A DNA stretch of 43,354 bases from Sphingomonadales bacterium Ga0077559 (GTDB lineage Bacteria; Pseudomonadota; Alphaproteobacteria; Sphingomonadales; Sphingomonadaceae). Made by a program: the position numbers and the translations under genes. Of the stretch, positions 23,901 through 31,955 are shown piece after piece. The notes beneath the pieces are model-generated. The model had not been told where the DNA came from, made no database searches, and saw only the letters and a program-made list of their open reading frames with translations. The stretch is taken from positions 1 to 43,354 of the forward strand of contig LNFK01000017.1 in assembly GCA_001464315.1 (NCBI GenBank). The letters run 5' to 3'. The first letter of the stretch is position 1. Each line of letters starts with the position of its first letter.

Positions 23901-24476
23901 TTCGCGGTTACCGGCAGCATTGTCTCGCTCAGCCAGCAAACTGCGACCACGCCAAGCGATATGGGCGTGAAAATCCAGGGCCGGTTGACCGCGATGGCGC
24001 AGGCGCACAATCTCGTCAGACCAAGGCGGCTTCGCCCCGGCAGCGAACCTGCCAAAACGACGATGAACGAAATTGTGCACACAATTCTCGCGCCGCTGAC
24101 GGAAACCAACCGGCAGGGTCCTGGGGACCGGATTATTGCGAATGGCCCCGATATTCTGGTAAGCGGAGATGCGGTCACCAGCATGGCGATGGTATTGCAT
24201 GAACTTGCCACAAACGCCTCAAAATACGGTGCACTTTCGACGCCCACCGGCCATGTAGATATCGTGTGGATAATTAAGGGAGCGTTTCTCGAATTAAACT
24301 GGACGGAGCATGGCGGCCCCCACATTGACTGTGCACCAGAACGCGAAGGCTTTGGCAGCGTGCTAGCCCGAAGCAGCGTTGCCGGGCAACTTGCCGGTCA
24401 GATTGATTATGATTGGAAAGCTGCGGGTTTAGATGTAAAATTATCCGTTAAAATGGAACGATTGGACCGTGCCTAG
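20982..24476 (+). CDS. Hybrid CheB-CheR-PAS-HWE sensor histidine kinase
   Basis: An 1164-residue cytoplasmic signalling protein with no membrane segment. Domains in order: CheB methylesterase (1-180; nucleophile region GIGASAGGLEAF, histidine in QHLSPDY), CheR methyltransferase (about 210-480; HFFRDPASF, VWVPGCATGEEVYT), a Glu-rich coiled coil (about 635-715), two PAS domains (about 720-960), and an HWE-type kinase: phospho-acceptor His968 in MDHRIKNL, N box HELATNASKYG (Asn1078) and WTE in LNWTEHGGP. Such fusions pair with a stand-alone receiver, as here (next gene). The GTG at 20982 has no ribosome site at the usual distance; an AAGGGGGAA at 20945-20953 lies just before an in-frame ATT (20958), a possible rare start giving eight more residues. 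Confidence 0.93.
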   Translation: MTLIVGIGASAGGLEAFKSFFTAMPVDSGIAFVLVQHLSPDYKSMLAELVGKSTSMDVIEATNGVEVKPNCVFVIPPDSTMTISGGCLKIDRPAPPRDRRRPIDTFFQSLAEDQGENAVCIILSGTGSDGTIGLTSVKEHGGLTLAQAEYAQHAMAGMPESANDTGLVDDVLAVEDMPDRIISYRRHLANVAEGKDEEGVHKDSASEISSILHALYARTGHDFSEYKEKTLTRRLQRRMQVLQVETPQAYRERLKEHPEELDMLLRELLISVTHFFRDPASFDVLNETVLRPLMASKNGGEEMRVWVPGCATGEEVYTIAILLREAMDTSRPRPKVQIFGTDLDERAITVARIGRYRQPIAGISGARLERWFSIEGDDYCIAPEIREMCVFSAHSVIKHPPFSKVDLISCRNLLIYLDPPMQDRLMRTFHYALKPGGKLFLGSSESVTRSTKLFSTCDKKHRIFERRDVMTPSLPPFLTGHRILERAAPDIPVAPSDDQIDKQIRQIMEKHMPPHLLLDRANKIVRFSGGAAGLYLEPSPGPASFALFDILRKALRPAARDVLQKVRSGKEPVRRDAVPIRIDGKPRLISMICERLSDSGTESDYVVLALHDGGPGLMRAKTGDVSGKSVEALHTLEQELRTTRTQLQSTIDELETANEEMKSSNEEYQSVNEELQSSNEELETAKEEMQSINEELQTINTEIASKNEQLIQLNSDLSNLLESTEIATLFLDDSLRVRRFTRGVNEVFHLRDADIGRPITEIVSMLDYRELQRDVNTVLRKLTPIEREVTLEGAETTFILGIRPYRSISNVIDGVVLTFVDITERQAAAQALRATEAKYRMLFDFIDEGFCILEKIATHAGAPSDYRYLTANRGFEQQSGISNPTGKTIREIVPSEAQEWCEIYDKVWETGEPVRFEKELIAEDRFLEAYAFRFDEDSGLRLGVIFLDISDRKRHAEQQELLLQEMDHRIKNLFAVTGSIVSLSQQTATTPSDMGVKIQGRLTAMAQAHNLVRPRRLRPGSEPAKTTMNEIVHTILAPLTETNRQGPGDRIIANGPDILVSGDAVTSMAMVLHELATNASKYGALSTPTGHVDIVWIIKGAFLELNWTEHGGPHIDCAPEREGFGSVLARSSVAGQLAGQIDYDWKAAGLDVKLSVKMERLDRA

Positions 24477-24520
24477 GTTAGGAAATAGTCGCTGTTTTAT
24501 AATTCAATTGAGGGCAAATA

Positions 24521-24997
24521 TTGCTCAATAACGCAACTATTCTCATCGCAGATGACGAACCGATTATCGGCATGGGTCTTAGTTGGGCAGTCAGAGACGC
24601 GGGGGGGCAGGTCGTCGGCCCCGCAGCCAGCGTTCAGGCGGCGATGGTGCTGCTTGGGAAACGTTCAGTTGCGGGCGCGATATTGGATGTCAACCTGACC
24701 GACGGCCTCGTTTCGCCGGTTGTAGAATTTCTAATGGAACGCCAGATCCCGTTGATCGTCCAGACCGGCGTCGGCATCCCCGACGATCTGGCGGTGCGCT
24801 TTCCTGGGATAATTGTGCGCATTAAGCCCAATTCTCCTGACGACCTAATAGCAGAGCTGGCGCAGATGATCCTTGATCGTGAAGCAGGCAGTCTTTTGCC
24901 ACCGCAAGCTGCAAATGACACAGTGGCGACGGGATGCAGCGCGTTGCCGACGGAGCACATGCAGGAGTCGTCGCAGGACAGCGGGACGGCTGAATGA
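24521..24997 (+). CDS. Stand-alone response regulator (receiver domain)
   Basis: A 158-residue protein consisting of one receiver domain: acidic pair Asp11-Asp12 (IADDEP), phospho-acceptor Asp56 (AILDVN), and Lys102 (RIKPN), followed by a disordered tail of about 35 residues. There is no output domain, so it acts as a phospho-relay or by protein contact. It starts with TTG at 24521, with GAGGG six bases upstream, and lies 44 bp after the HWE kinase, its likely partner; general-stress signalling in alphaproteobacteria often uses this arrangement. Confidence 0.9.
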   Translation: MLNNATILIADDEPIIGMGLSWAVRDAGGQVVGPAASVQAAMVLLGKRSVAGAILDVNLTDGLVSPVVEFLMERQIPLIVQTGVGIPDDLAVRFPGIIVRIKPNSPDDLIAELAQMILDREAGSLLPPQAANDTVATGCSALPTEHMQESSQDSGTAE

Positions 24998-25080
24998 AAA
25001 CGGCCTAGCCCAACCAATTCCATACCGACTAAAAGTTGCACACCAACGGGGATGATACGAGCAACGAATAACACACGGAA

Positions 25081-25446
25081 CATGGCGAGCTGAAACGCCG
25101 GCTCAAATAGCAGGATATACCCGCCGAATTTGGCGTTAAAGCGTTGCGTTCACGAAAAATTGGTGGGGTATTTCAATCCGCAGTCCGTTTGTGCGCAACT
25201 GGGATGGATGCGCCGCTCTGCAAGGTTCTGATATACCGGCCGGACACTGAAGACTTTCTGGTGATAGCCGGAATCGGTTTGCCGGTTTCCATTGCGTAAC
25301 GAACGGGCGATGTTCTGATTTTGGTATCGGGCAAGTCATTCGGCGTTCTCGAGGTCGACAGCCGGGATGAGTGTGAATTTGGACCTCCCGATTTATCCTT
25401 TTTGATCGGATTTGCGAACCTGATCGGCGTCGCCATTGAGCGGCAG
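25081..25446 (+). pseudogene. Degenerate GAF-domain sensor kinase fragment
   Basis: One frame carries recognisable pieces of a GAF domain from a sphingomonad-type sensor kinase: DIPAEFGVKALRSRK, then LCATGMDAPLCKVLIYRPDT, then GVLEVDSRDECEF and FANLIGVAIERQ. It is broken by stops at about 25108 and 25294, and the middle of the domain (between PVSIA and LVSGKSF) is missing. The kinase part is absent; the frame runs out into the antisense of the next gene. It is probably a relic of a second kinase related to the local two-component system. Confidence 0.75.
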
Positions 25447-25527
25447 GCGGCAGAAACGCCGCTGCAGCAGGTCAGGCTGAGACAGCGGTCCCCGAAATAT
25501 TCACGCCGCCATATTGCCCGTCTCGGG

Positions 25528-26619
25528 TCAGACCAAGCTCAATTTATGCTCGAAAAAGAACCGGATCATTTCACGGCTGGCATCAGGACCGCGTGGTTCG
25601 GTATACGTTCCATAGGTGCTACCGCCCGACCATGCGTGCCCGGCTCCATGGACCATCCATTGCTCGAAAAGCGGCGAACCGTTTTCCTGAAGGTAGACCA
25701 AACGCGAATACTCCATTCCGCCTGCTGACTTACCCGTTTCGGTCGTTGAAAGGTTAAATGCGCCTGTTGTGTCGAACTGCGCGATCACATCGTCGGAGTT
25801 TACTTGATCAACCGTTCGATCCTTGTCGCCGTGGAAAACTATCGTGGGAACGGGATGAAGCGACGTACTGGTCGGAACCCGGCTTCCGCCGCGCTTCATT
25901 GCATTAAAAGCCCCAACCATGCTGGTTGCCGCGCCACACGGTAGGCCAGAGTGCACACCTATCGCTGCAAATAGGTTGGGATGAGTCATGCCCAAAATTG
26001 CCGCCATGGCGCCACCAGCAGATAGTCCCGCGACGTAGACCTTCTGTTGATTGACCGCATGGTCGGCAATGACTTCGCGGACAATACCGGTAATGAGCGC
26101 AGGCTCGCCGCTGTCCTTCTTCTGATCGGACGACTTAAACCAGTTCCAGCAGCCCATAGCATTGGCCGATGATGGCTGCTCGGGGTAGGCAACGAAAAAC
26201 CCGATTTCTTCAGCAATGACATTCATGTTGGTGCCTACCGCAAAATCGTCCGGCGACTGGCTGCATCCGTGCAACATCACAACGAGAGGAAGCGGCTGGC
26301 CTTCATATTGGCTCGGCGTGAACAGCTTGTAGCTGCGCTTACCGTGCGTGCTCGCAAAGTCTTTTGTGACAAAATGTGCGGACGAGGATTTAGGTTTTGG
26401 CTTGGCGCTTGTGGCAACCTTCAGCACGTCGGCTGGGCTTGCCTTCCTTGCCAACTTTTTAATGGTGGGTGCTATTGGACTCGCGATGTCAACGTCATGA
26501 TCGGCATTCGACGAGCGATTAAATCCAAGCATCTTCTGGATAAGCGCCGTCGCTTCGGCCAATTTGCCGGACCGGGTAAGTTCCGTTGCGGACATCATGT
26601 CACGTTGCGTCAGTTTCAT
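25528..26619 (-). CDS. PHB-depolymerase-type (LpqC family) alpha/beta-hydrolase esterase
   Basis: A 363-residue serine esterase. The catalytic domain (about 85-360) has the oxyanion HGCSQ (117-121), the lipase-type box GLSAGG with nucleophile Ser200, an acidic residue in HGDKDRTVD and the histidine in GAGHAWSGG. The family includes polyhydroxybutyrate depolymerases and feruloyl esterases; the substrate here is not evident. No signal peptide is visible, and the first 70 residues are phasin-like or disordered, so intracellular PHB turnover is plausible. It is preceded on its own strand by an EcfG-like promoter (26716-26740). Confidence 0.85.
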   Translation of the reverse strand: MKLTQRDMMSATELTRSGKLAEATALIQKMLGFNRSSNADHDVDIASPIAPTIKKLARKASPADVLKVATSAKPKPKSSSAHFVTKDFASTHGKRSYKLFTPSQYEGQPLPLVVMLHGCSQSPDDFAVGTNMNVIAEEIGFFVAYPEQPSSANAMGCWNWFKSSDQKKDSGEPALITGIVREVIADHAVNQQKVYVAGLSAGGAMAAILGMTHPNLFAAIGVHSGLPCGAATSMVGAFNAMKRGGSRVPTSTSLHPVPTIVFHGDKDRTVDQVNSDDVIAQFDTTGAFNLSTTETGKSAGGMEYSRLVYLQENGSPLFEQWMVHGAGHAWSGGSTYGTYTEPRGPDASREMIRFFFEHKLSLV

Positions 26620-26715
26620 CTTTGGTTCCTAGTTGTTTAGTCTGACCGGCGGCTTCGGTGGCGCGCACCATCGCGACACAGACCGACGCCAACATTCATT
26701 GTGCACTGCAACATA

Positions 26716-26740
26716 AACCGAATCTGTTGTCAATTGTTCC
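26716..26740 (-). promoter_or_regulatory. EcfG-like general stress promoter before the esterase gene
   Basis: On the minus strand 26740 to 26716 reads GGAAC-N16-GGTT. The alphaproteobacterial general-stress sigma factor EcfG recognises GGAAC-N16/17-CGTT, so three of four bases of the -10 match. It points toward the start at 26619, about 97 bases away. Confidence 0.6.
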
Positions 26741-26824
26741 GGCCTGAGACGTCAGGCATGCCCCGTTTTTCGGAACATTGCGGTTCGGAAATGATTGAGT
26801 GTTTCATCGACAAAGGAACATTCC

Positions 26825-27337
26825 ATGGCCGACAAAAAATACACTGACGCGATCGCATTATTGAAAGCAGATCACCGTGAAGTTGAAGAGCTTTTTGAGA
26901 AATTCAAAAGCGCGAAAGGGCTTATGAAAAAGCAGGCCCTTGCCGAGAAAATTTGCACCGAGTTGAAAATCCACTCGATGATCGAGGAAGAGCTTTTTTA
27001 CCCCGCGTTCGACGGCAAGATCAAAGCTGAAACGCTGACCGAAGCCTATGTCGAGCATGACGGCGCAAAGGTTCTTATCAACGATATTATGACGGGTTCG
27101 CCCGACGACGAATTTTACGACGCCAAGGTAAAAGTGCTGTCGGAAGAAATCGAACACCACGTCAAGGAAGAAGAAGCAAATTCCGAAGGCATGTTCGCGC
27201 AGTGTCGCAAGACCGATGTCGACCTGGTCGCGCTCGGCGAACAGATTTTTGTTCGGAAACTTGAATTGACGGAGATGGCGGAATCCGAAGGGTTGCCGCC
27301 CGCACAAATGCATACTCTAATGACAATGGAAGACTGA
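26825..27337 (+). CDS. Hemerythrin-domain protein
   Basis: A 170-residue four-helix protein with metal-ligand histidines and carboxylates in order: ADHREVEELF, then IHSMIEEELFYPAF, then VEHDGAKVL and IEHHVKEEE. The di-iron site may bind oxygen or sense redox or NO; many such proteins are induced in stress. The ATG at 26825 (AAAGGA upstream) is preferred over an earlier GTG at 26795. It is the first gene of a run leading to Ku and LigD; ORF75 begins two bases after its stop. Confidence 0.9.
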   Translation: MADKKYTDAIALLKADHREVEELFEKFKSAKGLMKKQALAEKICTELKIHSMIEEELFYPAFDGKIKAETLTEAYVEHDGAKVLINDIMTGSPDDEFYDAKVKVLSEEIEHHVKEEEANSEGMFAQCRKTDVDLVALGEQIFVRKLELTEMAESEGLPPAQMHTLMTMED

Positions 27338-27338
27338 T

Positions 27339-27566
27339 ATGATCGTCAAGCGAAGCTCGATACCGGACATCAAGGCCATAGAAAACCGAGGTAAGCGCGC
27401 CGAAGCCAGTGTTGGTGAAGTCACCGGCAGTGGTGCTGACGCCGGCGGCAGCGGCGATCCGGAAGAATATGCTAGCGACCCGCAAGCGGGCGGCGGCTCA
27501 TTCCCGCAAGCCGAACCACCCCCTGCAGGCGAAGGTGCCGACGCTCCCAGTCACGGGAGCCGCTAG
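27339..27566 (+). CDS. Small disordered protein (ORF75) in the Ku operon
   Basis: A 75-residue frame between hemerythrin and ku. Its ATG lies just after the hemerythrin stop, and its TAG shares a base with the ku GTG, so translation could run through. The product is rich in Gly, Ser, Pro, Glu and Ala and looks disordered. Its start is weak, and a second frame (from 27409) overlaps, so it may not be expressed. No family was recognised. Confidence 0.45.
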   Translation: MIVKRSSIPDIKAIENRGKRAEASVGEVTGSGADAGGSGDPEEYASDPQAGGGSFPQAEPPPAGEGADAPSHGSR

Positions 27567-28423
27567 TGGCAGCACGGCCTTATTGGAAAGGTCAACTCAG
27601 GTTGGCCTTGGTGTCCATACCAGTTGAAATCTACTCGGCGACCAAAAGCGGCGCGTCGATATCGTTTCGGCAAATCCACGAGCCTTCGGGCAAACCGGTA
27701 AAATATCTCAAGTCGGTTCCGGGCATCGGGCCGGTAGATGTCGACGACATCACAAAAGGCTATGAGTATGAAAAAGGCAATTACGTCCTTTTGGAGGAAG
27801 ACGAGCTTGAAGCGGTGCGTCTGGAGTCCAAAAAGACCCTAGAGCTGACGCTTTTCGTGCCGTCGGACGACATCGACATCACCTATTACGAAAAACCATA
27901 TTATGTCGTTCCCGCCGACGATCTCGCGAATGAGGCATTTATTGTCCTGCGAGAGGCACTAAAGAAATCACGCATGGTCGGGCTTGGCCAACTGGCGATG
28001 CGAGGGCGTGAATATGTGGTTTCGGTCAAGCCGTGCGGGAAAGGCATGGTGATGGAGACGCTGCGCTATGCCGATGAGCTTGCCAAAGCGCAGAGCTATT
28101 TCAGCGAAATACCAGCCGATAAGCCTGACGCCGAGTTGCTCGAGCTGGCCGAGAGCCTGATTGCAAAAAAGACCGGCGATTTCGATCCTACGCAGTTCAA
28201 GGACCGCTATATCGATGCCTTGAAAGATCTGGTTGCACGCAAACTGAAAGCCAGGGGTCGCAAAATTGTGGCCGAAGACGAGCCCGACGTTGAAAGCGGC
28301 AAGGGCAATGTCATCGACCTGATGGCGGCACTTAAAAAGTCTCTGGAAAAGCCGGGCGCGGGCAAGGCGGCGAAAACCGCTTCGCCACCTGCAAAAAAGA
28401 CGGCTTCCAAGAAAAGCGCTTGA
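27566..28423 (+). CDS. ku: Non-homologous end-joining protein Ku
   Basis: A 285-residue bacterial Ku that forms a homodimeric ring on DNA ends and recruits LigD. The core is well conserved (PYWKGQLRLALVSIPVEIY at the start, FRQIHEPSGKPVKY, YYVVPADD, LGQLAMRGREYV). The C-terminus (about 250-285) is a Lys/Ala-rich tail, typical of Ku and used for DNA binding and LigD contact. GTG start at 27566, immediately after ORF75; ligD starts four bases after its stop. Confidence 0.97.
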   Translation: MAARPYWKGQLRLALVSIPVEIYSATKSGASISFRQIHEPSGKPVKYLKSVPGIGPVDVDDITKGYEYEKGNYVLLEEDELEAVRLESKKTLELTLFVPSDDIDITYYEKPYYVVPADDLANEAFIVLREALKKSRMVGLGQLAMRGREYVVSVKPCGKGMVMETLRYADELAKAQSYFSEIPADKPDAELLELAESLIAKKTGDFDPTQFKDRYIDALKDLVARKLKARGRKIVAEDEPDVESGKGNVIDLMAALKKSLEKPGAGKAAKTASPPAKKTASKKSA

Positions 28424-28427
28424 GGCT

Positions 28428-30848
28428 ATGGCTGTCGATCCGCTCGGGCTTTACAACGCCAAACGCGATTTCAAAAAGACGGCTGAACCAGCCGGGAAAC
28501 GCGGACGAATCAAAGGCAACAGCTTTGTCGTCCAGAAACATGACGCAACGAGGTTGCACTGGGATTTCCGGTTGGAGATCGACGGTGTGCTGAAAAGCTG
28601 GGCAGTCACTCGAGGGCCGAGCCTGAACCCGGCAGACAAGCGGCTTTCGGTCCGGACCGAGGATCATCCGCTCGGCTATGGTACCTTCGAAGGTATAATC
28701 CCTAAAGGCGAATATGGCGGCGGTACGGTCATGCTTTGGGATCGCGGAACATGGGCACCGATCGTTGGGAAAAGTGCCAAGGATCTCGACGAAGGGCATC
28801 TGCATTTTACGCTCCAAGGTGAGCGCATGAAGGGTGACTGGCTGCTTGTTCGCATCAAGGGCAAGCCGAACGAGAAGCGCGAGAACTGGCTGCTGCGCAA
28901 GATCGACGATGAATTTGCCGGGAGCAGCGATGAACTGGTTGAGCGTGGTCTCACCAGCGTGACGACCGGCCGGACAATGCAGGAGATTGCGACGGGCAAG
29001 GCCGCGCCCTCCGCAAAAACAAAAGCAGCCACAAAGGCGAAGACGAACACCGTTCCAAAATTCGTATCGCCACAACTGGCAACCTTGGTCGATCATGTCC
29101 CTGACGGCGGCGAATGGTTTCACGAAACCAAATATGACGGCTACCGCGCGCTGATCGCCATTGGCGGTCGCAAGGCGAGGCTGTTCACCCGTTCGGGTCT
29201 CGACTGGTCCGACAAATTCCCACGGCTGATATCGGCCGCGGCGGCTTTAGACGTCGACAGCGCGCTGATCGATGGCGAGATTGTCGTTCTGAACGAAGAT
29301 GGCCATCCGAGCTTTGGCGCATTGCAGGAGGCGATCAAGACCGGCGAACCCGACTGCCTGTTTTTTGCCTTTGACATATTGGAGTTGGGCGGCACCGACC
29401 TCAAAAGCCTTCCCAATATCGAACGTAAGGAGCGGTTGCGGCCCATCATCCCCGTTAGCGGGCCGTTCCTATTTGCTGATTATATCGTCGGCAGCGGCGA
29501 GAAATTGCTCGCGGCGATGTGCAATGCTGGTTTGGAAGGGATCATCTCCAAACGCGCCGACGCGCCGTATCGCGGGAAGCGCTCGCAAGCTTGGCTCAAG
29601 GTCAAATGCACATTGCGCGGCGAATATGTGATTATCGGCTGGACCGACAGCAAGGCCACCAAGCGCGGTTTCGGCGCTCTGCTGATGGCAGCCAAAGAAG
29701 ACAAGAATATGCGCTACGTGGGCAAGGTTGGCACGGGTTTTAACGAGGCGACCATCGCGGCGCTAAGGACGGAGCTCGACGCGATTGCGACTGACAAGGC
29801 GGCGGTCGAAGTTCCGACTGCGGCCAAACGCGGCGCACATTTTGTGAAACCAAAGCTGGTCGCCGAAATCGCTTACGGTGCGCTCACCACCGACGGTATC
29901 CTGCGCCACGCCAGCTATATCAGTCTGCGCCAGGACAAAAAGGCGACGGATGTCAGCGTGGAGCGTGCCGTCGCAGTGCCCGAAACCCCGACGGTCAGGA
30001 TATCCAACCCCGACCGCGTTATCTTCCCCGAGGCCAACATCACCAAGGGCGAACTCGCCGCTTATTATGAGGCCATTGCAGCGCTCGTGCTCGGCACCGC
30101 GGCGGGCCGCCCGTTAAGCCTCGTCCGATGTCCGCAAGGCCGGGCCAAGCAATGCTTTTTCCAAAGGCACGGCGCGGAAGATCTCGGCGATGCAATCCGC
30201 ACGATCAACGTGCTTGGCAAAGATGGCAAGACCCGCGCCTATATGTATGTTGATGAAAAGACTGGTCTGCTGGAATGTGTGCAGATGGGCTCGATTGAGC
30301 TTCACGGCTGGGGAGCAAAGGCCGATGACATTGAGCGGCCCGACCGCATGATCTTCGATCTCGACCCCGATGAGGGACTGGACTTCGATGATGTCTGCAA
30401 GGCAGCGGTCGATTTGAAACAGAAACTGGCCGATCTGGGGTTGGTCAGTTTCCCAATGCTGTCGGGCGGCAAGGGCATCCATATCGTCGTCCCACTGACA
30501 CCAGAGGCCGAATGGCCCGAGGTCACCGATTTCGCTCACCGCTTTGCCCGAGCGCTCGCCGGGGCCGATCCAGCGCGCTATACCGCAACGATGTCGAAGG
30601 CGAAACGCAAGGGGCGGATTTTCATCGACTGGCTTCGTAATCAGCGCGGATCGACCGCGATCCTGCCCTACAGCGTTCGTGCGCGCCCCGGTGCTCCCGT
30701 TGCGGTCCCAATCGCCTGGAGCGAGGTCGCCGACGTCAACAGCGGTGGCCATTATACGCTCGAAGATCGCGATACGTTGCTCGACCGCGCCTCGGGGGCA
30801 ATGCTTAAAGGATGGGGCGTCGCAGACCAGCCGCTGCCCGGATATTGA
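28428..30848 (+). CDS. ligD: ATP-dependent DNA ligase LigD (phosphoesterase-ligase-polymerase)
   Basis: An 806-residue multi-domain NHEJ ligase that trims, fills and seals DNA breaks with Ku. Order: 3'-phosphoesterase (about 20-165; FVVQKHDATRLHWDFRLE), adenylating ligase with nucleophile Lys235 in ETKYDGYR followed by its OB-fold part (about 215-510), then an AEP-type polymerase domain (about 530-806) with metal-binding Asp644-Leu-Asp646 (FDLDPDEG) and LVRCPQGR. This is the Pseudomonas arrangement, unlike the mycobacterial POL-PE-LIG. It lies four bases after ku, in one transcription unit. Linkers are rich in Ala/Lys/Thr. Confidence 0.97.
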   Translation: MAVDPLGLYNAKRDFKKTAEPAGKRGRIKGNSFVVQKHDATRLHWDFRLEIDGVLKSWAVTRGPSLNPADKRLSVRTEDHPLGYGTFEGIIPKGEYGGGTVMLWDRGTWAPIVGKSAKDLDEGHLHFTLQGERMKGDWLLVRIKGKPNEKRENWLLRKIDDEFAGSSDELVERGLTSVTTGRTMQEIATGKAAPSAKTKAATKAKTNTVPKFVSPQLATLVDHVPDGGEWFHETKYDGYRALIAIGGRKARLFTRSGLDWSDKFPRLISAAAALDVDSALIDGEIVVLNEDGHPSFGALQEAIKTGEPDCLFFAFDILELGGTDLKSLPNIERKERLRPIIPVSGPFLFADYIVGSGEKLLAAMCNAGLEGIISKRADAPYRGKRSQAWLKVKCTLRGEYVIIGWTDSKATKRGFGALLMAAKEDKNMRYVGKVGTGFNEATIAALRTELDAIATDKAAVEVPTAAKRGAHFVKPKLVAEIAYGALTTDGILRHASYISLRQDKKATDVSVERAVAVPETPTVRISNPDRVIFPEANITKGELAAYYEAIAALVLGTAAGRPLSLVRCPQGRAKQCFFQRHGAEDLGDAIRTINVLGKDGKTRAYMYVDEKTGLLECVQMGSIELHGWGAKADDIERPDRMIFDLDPDEGLDFDDVCKAAVDLKQKLADLGLVSFPMLSGGKGIHIVVPLTPEAEWPEVTDFAHRFARALAGADPARYTATMSKAKRKGRIFIDWLRNQRGSTAILPYSVRARPGAPVAVPIAWSEVADVNSGGHYTLEDRDTLLDRASGAMLKGWGVADQPLPGY

Positions 30849-30954
30849 GCCTGAAATCAGGACTGCCGCCGATTGCCCGCGCCGACGCCCGGGTTCTGAT
30901 ATTGGGTAGTTTGACCGGCGACGCATCGCTATCATTGAATGCGTTTTTAGATTC

Positions 30955-31407
30955 CTAGCTCTCTCTGCCGTCCTTTTTGATGAAGCTGATCTTGCCTTGC
31001 GGCTCAAGGATCGCCCACGCGACTTGATCCATTTGCGCTATTCCGGCGAGCCGCATTTCAGACTCGACTTCGCTCTGGGTCATCCGGTCGCGGCGCAAGT
31101 TATCTTTGATCAGCTCGCCATCGCAAATAATGACGCGGGGTTCGCCATCGAGCAACCTCTCCGCGCGTGGAGACAGATAGGTCAGCCAGCTCATCAGTAT
31201 CGCCAGAAGCGCAAACGTCGAGATTGCCAGCAATGCACCAGTCAGGCTGAAATCATTATGCGTCACGCCTTGCTGGATCAGATCGCCCAAAACAATCATC
31301 ACGACGAGTTCGAAAGGAGTGAGTTGACCCAATTCGCGCTTTCCCATCAAACGCAGCAGCACGTAAAGCAAAACGAACATTATCGCAGCACGGGCAACAA
31401 TATCCAT
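30955..31407 (-). CDS. DUF421/YetF-type membrane protein
   Basis: A 150-residue protein with two to three N-terminal membrane helices (FVLLYVLLRLMGKRELGQ, then LAISTFALLAILMSWL) and a soluble C-terminal domain (VIICDGELIKDNLRRDRMT, then EVESEMRLAGI). The GKRELGQLTPFELV motif is diagnostic for DUF421, whose function is unknown but which is common in stress regulons. Its ATG overlaps the stop of the preceding gene. Last gene of a minus-strand operon starting with an antiporter. Confidence 0.88.
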   Translation of the reverse strand: MDIVARAAIMFVLLYVLLRLMGKRELGQLTPFELVVMIVLGDLIQQGVTHNDFSLTGALLAISTFALLAILMSWLTYLSPRAERLLDGEPRVIICDGELIKDNLRRDRMTQSEVESEMRLAGIAQMDQVAWAILEPQGKISFIKKDGRES

Positions 31408-31955
31408 CAGGGAATTACCGTTAGGTTGACTGGGACAGTCGCCTGAATCTTCTCTCCGTCAAGCAAAGTGATGTGCCCATTGGTGCCAGCGAACAACGGC
31501 GGGTTAATCTGGCCATCGATTTTGATCGCAAACTCTTCGCCCGATTTCACACGGCCGAAACTAAAGCGATATTCACCGTCTTTGAAAGTCTCTTTTTCGG
31601 GTGCTGGCACCATAGAGTTAATTGTCAGATCGTGCCAGTAAGTCGCCGAAATACCGACGCGTAAATCCTCGAAATCCTGTTTTGCCGTGATCTTCGCGCG
31701 CATCTCAAAAAACTGCCCGTTGCGAAGAATATCAGGGAATTCCATATCAATCGTAGCGGCTGCGCGGTCGACAGTCCGTCGCGGATGCGGCTGGCCGCCA
31801 AAATATCCTATCGCCGCAGCAATCAGGAGCGCCGACAACAACAAGATCGAGCCAGGGCTTGCATGCCGCTTCCACTGATGACCGTGGAGATGGTCGTTAT
31901 TGATACCCTGCGGTGCATTTGTAGGCGTATCGACGTTAGGGTAGCATCCTGTCAC
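31407..31955 (-). CDS. Membrane-anchored hypothetical protein
   Basis: A 182-residue protein: a hydrophilic N-terminus of about 33 residues with several histidines, one membrane helix (ILLLSALLIAAAIGYFGG, about 37-54), and a periplasmic beta-sandwich-like domain ending TVPVNLTVIP. The sequence FEMRAKITAKQDFEDLRVGI suggests an Ig-like or FixH-like fold, but I do not recognise a family. It starts with GTG overlapping the DUF1206 stop (GTGA) and overlaps the DUF421 start, so it belongs to that operon. Confidence 0.7.
   Translation of the reverse strand: MTGCYPNVDTPTNAPQGINNDHLHGHQWKRHASPGSILLLSALLIAAAIGYFGGQPHPRRTVDRAAATIDMEFPDILRNGQFFEMRAKITAKQDFEDLRVGISATYWHDLTINSMVPAPEKETFKDGEYRFSFGRVKSGEEFAIKIDGQINPPLFAGTNGHITLLDGEKIQATVPVNLTVIP

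Noticed and set aside
27409-27627. Alternative frame overlapping ORF75 and the ku start
   Set aside because: It runs 61 bp into the well-conserved ku N-terminus in another frame and has no ribosome site; ORF75 fits the junctions better.
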